Shown one piece after another: positions 8,242 to 17,717 of a stretch of DNA of 64,000 bases. The stretch's first letter is position 1; every line of letters starts with the position of its first letter. The translations under genes and the position numbers were made by a program. Source of the stretch: Mycobacterium decipiens (GTDB lineage: Bacteria > Actinomycetota > Actinomycetes > Mycobacteriales > Mycobacteriaceae); assembly GCF_963853665.1 (NCBI RefSeq), contig NZ_OY970459.1:930001-994000 (forward strand), written 5' to 3'. Below the pieces are notes generated by a model, which was not told the DNA's origin, made no database searches, and worked only from the letters and a program-made list of their open reading frames with translations.

Positions 8242-9360
8242 ATGGTGGTGTCCGTTTGGGCGGCTTGGCCGCCGGAGGTGCATTCGGCGTTGCTCAGCGC
8301 CGGTACGGGATCGGGTCCATTGTTGTCGGCGGCCGCGGAGTGGAAGTCCTTGGGCGATAAGCATGCGACGGCGGTATCCGAACTGGGCGCGGTGCTGGAT
8401 TCGGTGCAGGCTGGGGTGTGGGAGGGGTACGGCGCGGAAAGTTTCGCGGCCGCCTGCGCGACTTATCTGGCGTGGCTGAGTAAAACGAGCGTTGACTACA
8501 TGAGGGCGGCGGCGCTGCTTGAGACCATCGCGGCGGCGTATGTCAGCGCGTTGGCGACGACGCCGACAATGGTGGAACTGGCTGAAAACCAGGAGATTCG
8601 TGCGGTATTGGCGGCGACGAACTTCTTCGGGATGAACGCCAGCTTGATCGCGCTCAATGAGGCCCAATATGCGGCGATGTGGGAGCGGGCTGCTACCGCA
8701 ATGAATGTCTATGAGGCGACATGCGCTGCGGCGGTGGCCGCGGCACCGCCCCCGGTGATGGTGAAACCCGGCATTGGCCAAGCCAACGCCGAACCCCGTC
8801 AGGTTATGCGCCAGCCGTCATCGCCGGATTCGTCGCCGCCGTCGTCGCCGTCGCCGCGGCCGGGTGGGCGTGCGGGCAACGGATCGATGTTGGACTGGGA
8901 CGATCAGCAGTATGGTTGGGAACTGGGATACGACGTGGTGCACGATTCGGATGGCGAAGACCCGTTCTGGGTCTGGAATGGTCCGGAGGAGTTGGAGCCC
9001 GCCGAGCCGCCGTTTCCACTGAATTCGGTGGCTCCAGCGCGACCTTACGTTCCGGCGATACCGCCCCCGCCCCTTCCGCTTCCGGTTGGGGGAGGCGGGG
9101 GTGGGGGCAATGTGCGCCTTGGGCTTGATAATGCCGTTCTGGTGGATAGTCCGACCGAACAACACGGTGAGCCGGCCGAGGGGCCGGTGCACAGTGAGGG
9201 CCGCGGTGCGGGCGCGTTCGGCTTTGCCGGGACTGTGGGCAAGGCGGGCGGCACTCTGGCTGCCGGGTTGGCCCCGCTGGCCGGTGGTGCACCCGGCTGT
9301 GGCCCGTCGGCGCCGCTGTTGCCGACGACCTGGGGGCCGGGGCGCGGTTTGGTGTGCTGA
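8242..9360 (+). CDS. PPE family protein
   Basis: A 372-residue PPE protein. WPPE is at residues 9-12 of the ATG-8242 product, VWEGYGAESF is in the WxG position, and NFFGMNASLIALNEAQYAAMW is the usual end of the helical PPE domain. About 180 residues of PPE domain are followed by a Ser/Pro-rich and then Pro/Gly-rich tail with a polyglycine run. There is no PPW or SVP motif and no PE gene beside it, so its type VII secretion partner must be elsewhere. A GTG directly before the ATG makes the start ambiguous by one codon. The 8116-8241 upstream segment shows no gene. Confidence 0.85.
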   Translation: MVVSVWAAWPPEVHSALLSAGTGSGPLLSAAAEWKSLGDKHATAVSELGAVLDSVQAGVWEGYGAESFAAACATYLAWLSKTSVDYMRAAALLETIAAAYVSALATTPTMVELAENQEIRAVLAATNFFGMNASLIALNEAQYAAMWERAATAMNVYEATCAAAVAAAPPPVMVKPGIGQANAEPRQVMRQPSSPDSSPPSSPSPRPGGRAGNGSMLDWDDQQYGWELGYDVVHDSDGEDPFWVWNGPEELEPAEPPFPLNSVAPARPYVPAIPPPPLPLPVGGGGGGGNVRLGLDNAVLVDSPTEQHGEPAEGPVHSEGRGAGAFGFAGTVGKAGGTLAAGLAPLAGGAPGCGPSAPLLPTTWGPGRGLVC

Positions 9361-9412
9361 GTGGTGGGCAAGTGTGGCCTACCGCAGCGGTGCCACCGTA
9401 GACGTGCGCCGG

Positions 9413-11143
9413 TCACGTCCCGTGGCGGGTCCGGCCGGTGTCCCGTGAGAACTCCTCGCCCGTCCGCGGGTTGACCGCGGTTTCACCGGCTGGCAAGTTG
9501 GACAGGTCTTCGGCGATCACCGTCCGCATGTCGCCCGAGTCGGGCAGCGCCAGGCAGGGAGTCGTTGCTCCCGCTGGCTCCAATAGCAGATCGGCGCCCT
9601 GGCGCGGAAGCGTCTGACCGCGAAAGAAGCCCGGCGATGTTGCCCACCAGGCGAACATCACGACCACGCCGAGCACCATCGAGCCGATGCCGACCACGGC
9701 CACGGCGCCGAACCCGAAGATCGTGACGTTGTTGTGGTTGTGGTCGACGAGCCAGTCCACCTTGGCGTATTGGATGAGGCCAAAGACGAAGACGACTGTC
9801 AGCATCACCCCGCCCAACAGTGGCAGCACGCCGCGCATCACGAAATCACGTAGCGATCTGGTGAGGGTCTTGCGGTAGTACCGGAAGCACGCGTAGCCGG
9901 TGAGCGCGTAGTACAGCGCGATCACCAATCCGACTGAGCCGATCACCGCACTCAGCAGGTTCCTGCTGATCAGCGTGAACAGCACGTAGAACAGCATCGA
10001 TGCCCCGCCCATCGCGATCGTCGACACGGTCGGTGTGAGATACCGGGGGTGGATCTCGGCAAACGAGTCGGGCAGCGCCTTGTACACCGCCATCGACAGC
10101 GTCGTCCGCGCGGTGGGCAGGATCGTTGTCTGCGTGGAGGCCGACGCCGACGTCAGGATCGACGCCGACAGCAACAGGAGCCCGATCTTGCCGATGAAGC
10201 CGTGCCCGAACAGGGCCGGTCCGATGGCGGCGAGGACGTCCTCGGAATTGTTCGGGTTGCCCAGGCCGATGCCCTCGACGCCGATGCCGGCGAACGCGAT
10301 GCTCGACACCGTCACCAGGGCGTAGGTGGCCAGCAGGAGGAAGGTCGAGATCACGGCGGCGCGCCCGGGCGTACGGCCAGGGTCGTCGGTCTCCTCGTTG
10401 CAGGCCACCGCGGTGTCAAAGCCCCAGTAGATGAAGATCGCGATGAGTATCGCCGGTGCGACATCTGTGCCGAAGTCCAGACCCCCGGGCCACAGCCAGG
10501 ACAGCGACGGATGTAGCGAGCCCGGCTCGGCGTGGTTGGTGTACACCTTGACCAGCGCGACGGCCGAGAGGGCGATCAGCACAACGAGTTCGACGGACAG
10601 CAGCACGTACTGCAGCCGGGCCGACACGTCGGTGCCGCGGTAGCAGATGTAGGTCATCACCGCGATCCAGCTCACGCCCGCCAGCGTGGACCAAAATGTG
10701 CTATGAGCCAGGTGGGCCGCCGAATGCCAGCCGAGGTCGCCGACGAACGTGAACGAGTAGGTGCCGGCGATCTGCGCGAGATTGGCCATCACGATCACGT
10801 CGGCGGCGATGATGCCCCAACCCCCGAGCCATCCGGCGATCGGCCCGAACGTGCGCGACACCCACGTGAATGTTGTCCCGCAATCGGGTTCGGCCTTGTT
10901 CAGCTCCTGGTAGGCGACGGCGATCATGTACATCGGGATGAATGAGAGCAGCACGATCGCGGGCGCCTTGACGCCGCAGAGCAGGTCGCCGCGGCGCGCC
11001 ACGATGAGTCCCAACGTCGCCGCCAGGCTGTAGGCGGGCGCTGTGGAGGCCGTGCCCAGGACGATGCTGGAGACCAGGCCCAACGCGCCACCTTTGAGGC
11101 CCTTGCCCTCCACCGGGAGGGTCGTGGCTTCGCCTGCCGTCAT
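9413..11143 (-). CDS. APC-superfamily amino-acid/amine permease
   Basis: A 576-residue membrane protein of about 12 hydrophobic segments. It starts LKGGALGLVSSIVLGTASTA, the glycine-rich first helix of the APC fold. Substrate-pathway-like motifs include NEETDDPGRTPGRAA in the fifth loop. A hydrophilic C-terminal tail of about 60 residues ends GEEFSRDTGRTRHGT. It is the last gene of a minus-strand set (aldehyde dehydrogenase, saccharopine-dehydrogenase-like protein, permease; 42-bp gap). An importer of the amine or amino acid handled by those enzymes is the likely role, by context. It converges with the PPE gene. Confidence 0.8.
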   Translation of the reverse strand: MTAGEATTLPVEGKGLKGGALGLVSSIVLGTASTAPAYSLAATLGLIVARRGDLLCGVKAPAIVLLSFIPMYMIAVAYQELNKAEPDCGTTFTWVSRTFGPIAGWLGGWGIIAADVIVMANLAQIAGTYSFTFVGDLGWHSAAHLAHSTFWSTLAGVSWIAVMTYICYRGTDVSARLQYVLLSVELVVLIALSAVALVKVYTNHAEPGSLHPSLSWLWPGGLDFGTDVAPAILIAIFIYWGFDTAVACNEETDDPGRTPGRAAVISTFLLLATYALVTVSSIAFAGIGVEGIGLGNPNNSEDVLAAIGPALFGHGFIGKIGLLLLSASILTSASASTQTTILPTARTTLSMAVYKALPDSFAEIHPRYLTPTVSTIAMGGASMLFYVLFTLISRNLLSAVIGSVGLVIALYYALTGYACFRYYRKTLTRSLRDFVMRGVLPLLGGVMLTVVFVFGLIQYAKVDWLVDHNHNNVTIFGFGAVAVVGIGSMVLGVVVMFAWWATSPGFFRGQTLPRQGADLLLEPAGATTPCLALPDSGDMRTVIAEDLSNLPAGETAVNPRTGEEFSRDTGRTRHGT

Positions 11144-11185
11144 TCAGCTTCCTCGGATCGGGTTGATTCCCGCGTGCATGGGCAT

Positions 11186-12418
11186 TCAACTCCGGGTGGG
11201 CAATTCCTGTAGGCCCCATGGTGACCCGTAGGCGCTGAGTAGTTCGAGGAAAGGCACCGCGTCGAACGCTTCCGGGCCGCACACGCCTGAGCCACTCCAG
11301 GTCCGGTTGGCTAACAGTTCTAGTGCCACAACGGGATTGATCGCCGTCTGCCACACCACGCACTGATGTCCGTACTCTGCCATAGACCATTCGTTGTCGA
11401 CGATGTGATACAGATACGTCGACCGCGGGTTGCCGTCCTTGCCGGTTCCGGTCACCCACAGACCCGCGCATGTCTTTCCGCGCATCTTCGGTCCCAGGGT
11501 GGCCGGATCGGGCAGGCATGCTGCGACCACGTCACGCGGGCTGACTTGCGCACCGCCGACAGTGACCTTCTCGGTGCGATCCAGACCCAGCTTGTGTAAC
11601 GTGCGGAGGATTTCGATGAATTCGGCGCCGAGACCGTATTTGAAGGTGGCCCGCTTGGCTTTGATCCATCGGGGCATCAGCAGCACTTCTTCGTGCTCCA
11701 CGTTGACGCATTCAACCGGCCCGATGCCGCCCGGGAACTCGAAAACCTCTGGCTCGCTAAAGGGTTCGGTGACGAACCAACCGCGGTCGTGCTCCCAGAT
11801 CACCGGCGGATTAAGACACTCCTCGATGGTCGTCCAGATAGAAAACGACGGCGCGAAGTCGTATCCGTCCACGGTGAGGTTGGCGCCGTCGCGAGTCCCG
11901 AGTTCGTCGATGTCGGCGAACAGGTGATCGGCAGCATATCGGGCAAACACGTCGGAAAGCCCTGGCTCGACCCCCATGCCGAGCAGCGCAAGCTGACCAG
12001 CCGTCCGCCATTGTTCGTCGGCGGCGAACTGCCGGTCACCGAGCTTCACCCCGGTCTGGTGATAGGGCTGTTCGGGATGGCGTTGGGACAGGCTCATTGC
12101 CATGTCCAGGTAGTCGGCCCTGGCTGCCAGCGCTCCGTCAAAGATCGACATCACGAATCGCGGGTCGACCGCGTTCACAACATGGGTGATCTGGTGACGC
12201 CGGACCGCGGCGGCCACCGCGTCCGCAGATGCGGCGTCGATGCGATCCGAGCTAAACCGGCTATCGACCACCGATTCGGCGACTCGGTTTGCTTTTGCCC
12301 CAGCGTAATCGCACACCACCACGTGCTCGAAGAAGTTGCGCCGCCGGGCGATCGAACAGAACGCGGAGCCCACACCCCCGGCGCCTATCAATAGGATTCG
12401 CATGGGTGTTGTCGTCAT
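11186..12418 (-). CDS. Saccharopine dehydrogenase-like oxidoreductase
   Basis: A 410-residue NAD(P)-binding enzyme. The Rossmann motif LLIGAGGVGSAF is at about residues 8-19 after MTTTPMRI. VVNAVDPRF and the GMGVEPGLSDVFARY loop are typical of the saccharopine dehydrogenase / carboxynorspermidine-homospermidine synthase family. These enzymes make or cleave secondary amines from an aldehyde and an amine or amino acid. Substrate is inferred only from its place between a PatD-type dehydrogenase and an amine permease. Start ATG 12418 is chosen because the longer open frame upstream (to 12514) is Arg/Ser-rich and not family-like. Confidence 0.75.
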   Translation of the reverse strand: MTTTPMRILLIGAGGVGSAFCSIARRRNFFEHVVVCDYAGAKANRVAESVVDSRFSSDRIDAASADAVAAAVRRHQITHVVNAVDPRFVMSIFDGALAARADYLDMAMSLSQRHPEQPYHQTGVKLGDRQFAADEQWRTAGQLALLGMGVEPGLSDVFARYAADHLFADIDELGTRDGANLTVDGYDFAPSFSIWTTIEECLNPPVIWEHDRGWFVTEPFSEPEVFEFPGGIGPVECVNVEHEEVLLMPRWIKAKRATFKYGLGAEFIEILRTLHKLGLDRTEKVTVGGAQVSPRDVVAACLPDPATLGPKMRGKTCAGLWVTGTGKDGNPRSTYLYHIVDNEWSMAEYGHQCVVWQTAINPVVALELLANRTWSGSGVCGPEAFDAVPFLELLSAYGSPWGLQELPTRS

Positions 12419-12535
12419 TGCGGCATCGTGGTGGATGACGACCTGCACGGCACGCTCACGTTCTTCACGGCTGAAACTCGACCTTTCCGGTTGGCCCGGG
12501 CACGCCGGGGGCATGACCTTCCTCGGACGCTGTCA

Positions 12536-14026
12536 TCACGTCCGGTGAGCGAACACCGTTCGGTGCCATGGCTTTCTGGCCACAGCGGTGATGTCGCTCA
12601 TTACGTGTTTAATGGTGAGGTACTCCTCGAACGAGTAGTCGGACATGTCCTTGCCGAACCCGGACGCGCCGACACCGCCGTGCGGCATCTCGCTGATGAT
12701 CGGGATGTGATCGTTGATCCAGACACAGCCGGCCGAGATCTCGCGCGACGCCCGCTGCGCTCGGTAGACGTCGCGGGTCCAGGCCGAGGCGGCCAGGCCA
12801 TAGTCGGTGTCGTTGGCCTGGCGCAGCGCGTCGTCGTCGCCGGTGTGCGGACGCACCGTGAGTACCGGGCCAAAGATCTCGTCGCGGTAGGCCTGTGAGC
12901 GTTCATCGACGTCGGCGAGCAGCGTAGGCGGGTAGAAGGCTCCGGCCGAATCCGGCACCTTGCCACCGATCACGAGGCGGGCTCCCTCGCCGGGCGCTCT
13001 GGCCACGATGCCGGCGACCTTGTCACGATGTGCGAGCGAGACCAGCGGCCCCAAATCGGTTGCGGGGTCGGTGGGGTCGCCGAGGGCGACCGTCGACATC
13101 ACCTCGGCCACCCCGGAGACGAAGTCGTCGTAGAGCTCGCGGGCGACGATAGCTCGGGTGGCTGCGGTGCAGTCCTGCCCCGAGTTGATCAACGCGCCAG
13201 CCACCGCTCCATGTACCGCAGCGTCCAGATCGGCGTCGTCGAACACCACGAACGGGGCCTTACCGCCGAGTTCTAGCTGGGTGCGGTGGCCGTGCGTGGC
13301 GGCGGCCGCCATCACTTTGCGGCCCACCGCGGTGGAGCCGGTGAACGTGACCAGGTCCACGCCCGGGTGAGCGGCCAGCGCATGCCCTACCTCGGCGCCC
13401 AATCCGGTGACCACATTGAGAACGCCGTCGGGCAAACCCGCTTCGGTGGCTAGCCGGGCTAGCGTCAGTGTGGTCAGCGGGGTGAGTTCGCTCGGTTTGA
13501 TGACGACGCTGCAGCCGGCGGCCAATGCCGGCAACACCTTCCACACCGCCATTTGCAACGGATAGTTCCATGGCGTGATGGTGGCCACCACGCCGATCGC
13601 CTCGCGTCGGATGCTCGATGTGTGGTCGGCGGAGTATTCCGCGGTGGCCTGTCCTGGCAGACGCCGTGCGGCGCCGGCGAAGAACCTGATGTTGTCGACG
13701 CTGCCGGGCACGTCGAACTCCTGGGCCAACCGCACCGGCTTGCCGGTCTGACTCACTTCCTCGGTGACCAACTCGGACGCGTGCTGCTCGGTCAGGTCCG
13801 CAAGCCTGGCCAGCACGGTGGAGCGTTCGGCCGGGGTTGCGCCGGCCCACTGCGGCAGCGCGGAACGCGCCGCGGCGACCGCTCGGTCGACATCGGCCGG
13901 TGTGGCCGACGCCACCTCGGCCACCACCTCCTGGTTCGCGGGATTGACCACCGCGTGTTGGTGCCCGACCGTGACTTGGGCGGCGCCGTTGATCCAACTT
14001 CCGGTGACCGACACAGTTGCTGTCAT
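12536..14026 (-). CDS. Aldehyde dehydrogenase, 4-aminobutyraldehyde dehydrogenase (PatD) type
   Basis: A 496-residue NAD-dependent aldehyde dehydrogenase of full length. It has TPWNYPLQMAVWK and KPSELTPL at the cofactor site, FTGSTAVG, general base Glu in ELGGKAP and nucleophile Cys in GQDCTAATR. WINDHIPIISEMPHGG near the C-terminus is characteristic of gamma-aminobutyraldehyde dehydrogenases, which oxidise 4-aminobutanal to GABA. First gene of the minus-strand catabolic set. A TATTGT -10 box (14034-14039, minus strand) lies 7 bp before the ATG, suggesting a leaderless transcript. Divergent from lrp. Confidence 0.82.
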   Translation of the reverse strand: MTATVSVTGSWINGAAQVTVGHQHAVVNPANQEVVAEVASATPADVDRAVAAARSALPQWAGATPAERSTVLARLADLTEQHASELVTEEVSQTGKPVRLAQEFDVPGSVDNIRFFAGAARRLPGQATAEYSADHTSSIRREAIGVVATITPWNYPLQMAVWKVLPALAAGCSVVIKPSELTPLTTLTLARLATEAGLPDGVLNVVTGLGAEVGHALAAHPGVDLVTFTGSTAVGRKVMAAAATHGHRTQLELGGKAPFVVFDDADLDAAVHGAVAGALINSGQDCTAATRAIVARELYDDFVSGVAEVMSTVALGDPTDPATDLGPLVSLAHRDKVAGIVARAPGEGARLVIGGKVPDSAGAFYPPTLLADVDERSQAYRDEIFGPVLTVRPHTGDDDALRQANDTDYGLAASAWTRDVYRAQRASREISAGCVWINDHIPIISEMPHGGVGASGFGKDMSDYSFEEYLTIKHVMSDITAVARKPWHRTVFAHRT

Positions 14027-14137
14027 GGGGCGAACAATAGCCGTGTGCTACGTATTCCGCACGTGCTAGCGCCAAACTGGTGCGAATTCAGCACTTTGTT
14101 TGCGATTTCGCGACGGATTCCGTGCATACTGTTCGTT
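14027..14137. promoter_or_regulatory. Divergent promoter region, patD-like gene / lrp
   Basis: 111 bp separate two divergent starts. For the plus-strand gene, CATACT at 14125-14130 fits a -10 box 7 bp before ATG 14138. For the minus-strand gene, ACAATA at 14034-14039 reads TATTGT, 7 bp before its ATG. Both spacings suit leaderless mycobacterial transcripts. AT-richer TTTGTTTGCGATTTCGCG between them is a plausible Lrp contact region, by inference. Confidence 0.45.
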
Positions 14138-14662
14138 ATGACCACTTCGGGCGTTCCTGTCGGGATTGAACCGGTACCGCTGCGCCCGACCGGCCAGTCG
14201 AGCCAGGGCGGGCCGGTTCAGCTCGACGACCTTTCCAAGGCGATCATCGAGAAGCTGCAGGAAGACGGCCGGCGTCCGTACTCGGCGATCGCCAAGGAGG
14301 TCGGACTGTCGGAGGCCGCGGTCCGCCAACGTGTGCAGCGGCTCATGGACGCTTCAGTGATGCAGATCGTGGCGGTCACCGACCCGATGCAACTCGGGTT
14401 CGCCCGCCAGGCGATGATCGGCATCCGCGCCACCGGCGATACGTCCAAGCTCGCCGAGCAGCTAGCAGCGATCCCCGCGATTGACTATGTTGTGCTGACA
14501 GCGGGCTCGTTCGACGTGATCGCCGAGCTGGTCTGCAAAGACGACAACGACCTGCTGGAACTGCTGAACGTCCAAATCAGAGGGCTGCCCGGCGTTCTCT
14601 CGACTGAGACGCTTGTCTATCTTAAACTCGTTAAACAGCAATATAATTGGGGTGTTCGATGA
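14138..14662 (+). CDS. Lrp/AsnC-family transcriptional regulator
   Basis: 174 residues. An N-terminal extension of about 27 residues precedes an AsnC-type winged HTH (LDDLSKAIIEKLQ, then YSAIAKEVGLSEAAVRQRV). A RAM ligand-binding domain follows, with YVVLTAGSFDVIAELVC. Lrp proteins sense amino acids and commonly control adjacent catabolic genes. This one is divergent from the permease/dehydrogenase set and its stop overlaps the aminotransferase start (ATGA), so it probably controls both. Start ATG 14138 sits just after a -10-like CATACT. Upstream in-frame codons run into the divergent gene and are discarded. Confidence 0.85.
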   Translation: MTTSGVPVGIEPVPLRPTGQSSQGGPVQLDDLSKAIIEKLQEDGRRPYSAIAKEVGLSEAAVRQRVQRLMDASVMQIVAVTDPMQLGFARQAMIGIRATGDTSKLAEQLAAIPAIDYVVLTAGSFDVIAELVCKDDNDLLELLNVQIRGLPGVLSTETLVYLKLVKQQYNWGVR

Positions 14663-16014
14663 CGGAACTGTCCGCCAAGGCCAACCGCTATCTGTGGGGG
14701 CATTTCGCCCGCCACGGTGCCGGCATCATGCCGCCGGTCATCACGCGTGGCGAAGGAGTCACGATCTGGGACGACCGGGGCCGGAGCTATCTCGACGGGC
14801 TGTCGGGGCTGTTCGTCGTGCAGGTCGGTCATGGCCGCTCCGAGCTCGCGGAGGCCGCCGCTCGGCAGGCGGAGACGCTCGGTTTCTTCCCGCTGTGGTC
14901 GTATGCAACCCCGACCGCGATCGAACTGGCCGAGCGCCTCGCACACTATGCGCCCGGAGATCTCAATCGAGTCTTCTTCACCACCGGGGGCGGCGAGGCC
15001 GTCGAGTCGGCCTGGAAGCTGGCCAAACAGTACTTCAAACGGATCGGTAAACCCGGGAAGTACAAGGCGATTTCGCGGTTCACCGCCTATCACGGTACCC
15101 CGCACGGCGCGCTGGCGATCACCGGCTTGCCATTGTTCAAGGCGCCGTTCGAGCCGATTACTCCGGGCGGCGTGCGGGTCCCCAACACGAACTTCTACCG
15201 CGCGCCCGCGCCGTATGGGGCCGATCTGAAGGAGTTCGGAATGTGGGCGGCCAACCGGATCGCCGAGGCGATCGAGTTCGAGGGTCCCGACACGGTTGCG
15301 GCGGTCTTCCTGGAGCCGGTGCAAAATGCGGGCGGCTGCTTTCCGCCGCCGCCCGGCTATTTCGAACGGGTGCGGGAGATCTGCGACCACTACGACGTGC
15401 TGCTCGTCTCCGACGAGGTGATCTGCGCGTTCGGCCGCATTGGATCGATGTTCGCGTGCAACGACTTTGGCTACGTGCCCGACATCATCACCTGCGCCAA
15501 GGGCATGACATCGGGCTATTCGCCGATCGGCGCCATGATCGCCACGGATAGGCTGTTCGAGCCGTTCAACGATGGTAAGACGACGTTTCCGCACGGCTAC
15601 ACTTTCGGCGGGCATCCGGTGTCCGCCGCGGTGGGGCTGGCCAATCTCGAGATCTTTGAGCGAGAAGGTCTCAACGATCACGTCAAACACACCGCGCCGG
15701 CCTTCCGCGTCACGCTGGAGAAGCTGCTTGACCTGCCGATCGTCGGTGATGTCCGCGGCGAGGGATTCTTTTACGGCGTCGAGTTGGTCAAGGACAAGGC
15801 GTCCAAGGAGACCTTCAGCAGCGAGGAAAGCGAGCGGCTGCTGCGCGGCTTCCTGTCGTCGGCGCTGCTGGACGCCGGGCTGTATTGCCGCGCCGACGAT
15901 CGAGGCGATCCGGTGGTGCAGCTGGCGCCACCGCTGATCAGCGGTCAGCGGGAGTTCGACCAGATCGAGCAGATTCTGCGCCAGGTACTCACGGACGCCT
16001 GGCGCCAGCTGTAG
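14659..16014 (+). CDS. Class-III (omega-amino acid/diamine) aminotransferase
   Basis: 451 residues, fold type I PLP enzyme of the ornithine/beta-alanine/putrescine transaminase group. FFTTGGGEAVESAWKLAK binds the cofactor phosphate, VSDEVICAFGRIG holds the PLP-contacting Asp, and CAKGMTSGYSP has the Schiff-base Lys. TTFPHGYTFGGHP follows. The ATG overlaps the lrp stop by 4 bp, so translation is coupled. With PatD-type dehydrogenase and permease across the divergent promoter, a pathway diamine (or omega-amino acid) to aminoaldehyde to amino acid is the simplest reading. The exact amine is not shown by sequence. Confidence 0.82.
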   Translation: MTELSAKANRYLWGHFARHGAGIMPPVITRGEGVTIWDDRGRSYLDGLSGLFVVQVGHGRSELAEAAARQAETLGFFPLWSYATPTAIELAERLAHYAPGDLNRVFFTTGGGEAVESAWKLAKQYFKRIGKPGKYKAISRFTAYHGTPHGALAITGLPLFKAPFEPITPGGVRVPNTNFYRAPAPYGADLKEFGMWAANRIAEAIEFEGPDTVAAVFLEPVQNAGGCFPPPPGYFERVREICDHYDVLLVSDEVICAFGRIGSMFACNDFGYVPDIITCAKGMTSGYSPIGAMIATDRLFEPFNDGKTTFPHGYTFGGHPVSAAVGLANLEIFEREGLNDHVKHTAPAFRVTLEKLLDLPIVGDVRGEGFFYGVELVKDKASKETFSSEESERLLRGFLSSALLDAGLYCRADDRGDPVVQLAPPLISGQREFDQIEQILRQVLTDAWRQL

Positions 16015-16065
16015 GCCCGCCCGGCCCGGGGTGGCGCCGCTTCGAGGCGTCCTAAACTGGCCTGT

Positions 16066-16824
16066 GTGCTCATTGGTTCGCATGTCAGCCCAACCGACCC
16101 GCTGGCCGCAGCCCAGGCCGAGGGTGCCGATGTAGTCCAGATCTTCCTTGGCAATCCACAGAGCTGGAAGGCGCCCAAACCCCGCGACGACGCCGCTGCG
16201 CTCAAGGCCGCAGCCTTGCCCATTTACGTGCATGCGCCCTACCTGATCAACGTCGCCTCGGCGAACAATCGGGTACGCATCCCGTCGCGCAAGATCCTGG
16301 CGCAGACCTGTGACGCGGCGGCCGATATCGGCGCCGCCGCGGTGATCGTGCACGGTGGGCACGTCGCCGACGACACCGACCTCGACGAGGGAATTCGGCG
16401 CTGGCACAAGGCGCTCGCCCAGCTGGAAACCGAGGTTCCGGTCTACCTGGAAAACACGGCGGGTGGCGACCACGCCATGGCGCGCCGGTTCGACACCATC
16501 GCCCGGCTCTGGGACGTCATTGGCGACACCGGCATCGGCTTTTGCCTGGACACGTGTCACACCTGGGCGGCTGGTGAAGCGCTGGTCGATGCCGTGGATC
16601 GGATCAAAGCAATCACCGGCCGCATCGACCTGGTTCACTGCAACGATTCCAAGGACGAAGCGGGTTCGGGCCGTGACCGCCACGCCAACCTGGGCAGCGG
16701 CCAGATCGATCCCGAGCTGCTGGTGGCGGCGGTCAAGGCCGCCAATGCGCCGGTTATCTGCGAAACCGCCGACGAGGGACGCAAGGATGACATCGCATTT
16801 CTGCGGGAACGAACAACCGGCTGA
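16066..16824 (+). CDS. nfo: Endonuclease IV (AP endonuclease)
   Basis: 252 residues, the full length of mycobacterial Nfo/End (Rv0670). It cleaves DNA 5' to abasic sites in base excision repair, using a TIM barrel with three zinc ions. Visible motifs are [43 protein letters not shown] and [22 protein letters not shown], whose His, Glu and Asp residues bind zinc. GTG 16066 gives the MLIGSHVS start. It opens the block syntenic with M. tuberculosis Rv0670-Rv0681. Confidence 0.92.
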   Translation: MLIGSHVSPTDPLAAAQAEGADVVQIFLGNPQSWKAPKPRDDAAALKAAALPIYVHAPYLINVASANNRVRIPSRKILAQTCDAAADIGAAAVIVHGGHVADDTDLDEGIRRWHKALAQLETEVPVYLENTAGGDHAMARRFDTIARLWDVIGDTGIGFCLDTCHTWAAGEALVDAVDRIKAITGRIDLVHCNDSKDEAGSGRDRHANLGSGQIDPELLVAAVKAANAPVICETADEGRKDDIAFLRERTTG

Positions 16825-16855
16825 CTGCAAAGCCGGTGGCGCCTACGGTTGACCC

Positions 16856-17701
16856 ATGTTCCATCGAGTCGTCGTTACGCTTCTCGGAGTTGTGCTTGCG
16901 CTCGCGGGCTGCTCGGGGAGAACGGCCCCGCCGGCCGGCTTCGGCAACGGGGATAGCGTGCACACCCTCAGCGTCGGCGGACTCGACCGCTCCTACCGCC
17001 TCCACAAGCCGGTCGGATTGCCCGCCTCGGCACCGCTGGTCGTCATGCTGCACGGCGGGTTCGGCAGCGCCAAACAGGCCGAAAGATCTTATGAATGGGA
17101 TGAATTGGCCGATTCCGAGAAGTTCGCTGTCGCCTACCCCGACGGACTCCACCGGGCTTGGAACACCAATGGCGGCGGCTGTTGCGGCCGTCCCGCACGC
17201 GAAGGCGTCGACGACATCGGCTTCATTCGCGCGGTCGTCGCCGACATCGCAGCGAATGTCAGCATCAACCCCGCCAGGGTCTTTGCCACGGGCATGAGCA
17301 ACGGCGCCATCATGTCCTACACGCTGGCCTGCAACACCAGCATGTTCGCGGCGATCGGCCCGGTTGCCGGTACCCAACTGGACCCCTGTCCGTCCCCGCA
17401 TCCGGTGTCGGTCATGCACATTCATGGCACTGCGGATCCGTTGGTCCGTTATCAGGGCGGACCTGGAACCGGATTTGCTCGCATTGACGGTCCAGCGGTT
17501 CCGGACCTCAATGCGTTCTGGCGCGATGTCAACCGGTGTGACCCCCCGGGCACCACCACCGACGGTCCGCTCACCACATCGACCGCCCACTGCACCGACC
17601 GTCGCAGTGTCGTGCTCCTGACCGTCGATGACGCCGGCCACCGATGGCCGTCCTTCGCTGCCCAAATGCTGTGGCAATTCTTCGCGGCCCATTCCGGGTG
17701 A
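16856..17701 (+). CDS. lpqP: Lipoprotein LpqP, alpha/beta-hydrolase (PHB depolymerase/feruloyl esterase-like)
   Basis: 281 residues. A signal sequence ends in lipobox LAGC, lipidated Cys19. The enzyme part is an esterase of the polyhydroxybutyrate-depolymerase-like group: HGGFGSA oxyanion region, nucleophile Ser148 in TGMSNGA, Asp in HGTADPLV, and His in DDAGHRWP. Extra cysteines (GGGCCGR, CNTS, DPCPSP, NRCDPPG, HCTD) suggest disulfides outside the cytoplasm. Its natural ester substrate is unknown. It matches M. tuberculosis Rv0671 in position and length. Confidence 0.88.
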   Translation: MFHRVVVTLLGVVLALAGCSGRTAPPAGFGNGDSVHTLSVGGLDRSYRLHKPVGLPASAPLVVMLHGGFGSAKQAERSYEWDELADSEKFAVAYPDGLHRAWNTNGGGCCGRPAREGVDDIGFIRAVVADIAANVSINPARVFATGMSNGAIMSYTLACNTSMFAAIGPVAGTQLDPCPSPHPVSVMHIHGTADPLVRYQGGPGTGFARIDGPAVPDLNAFWRDVNRCDPPGTTTDGPLTTSTAHCTDRRSVVLLTVDDAGHRWPSFAAQMLWQFFAAHSG

Positions 17702-17717
17702 CGGCAAACCCAGCATC

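Noticed and set aside
14617..16830. 737-codon minus-strand open frame opposite the aminotransferase and nfo
   Set aside because: It is antisense to two well-supported genes and has no family motif. Long mirror frames are expected in GC-rich codon-biased DNA.
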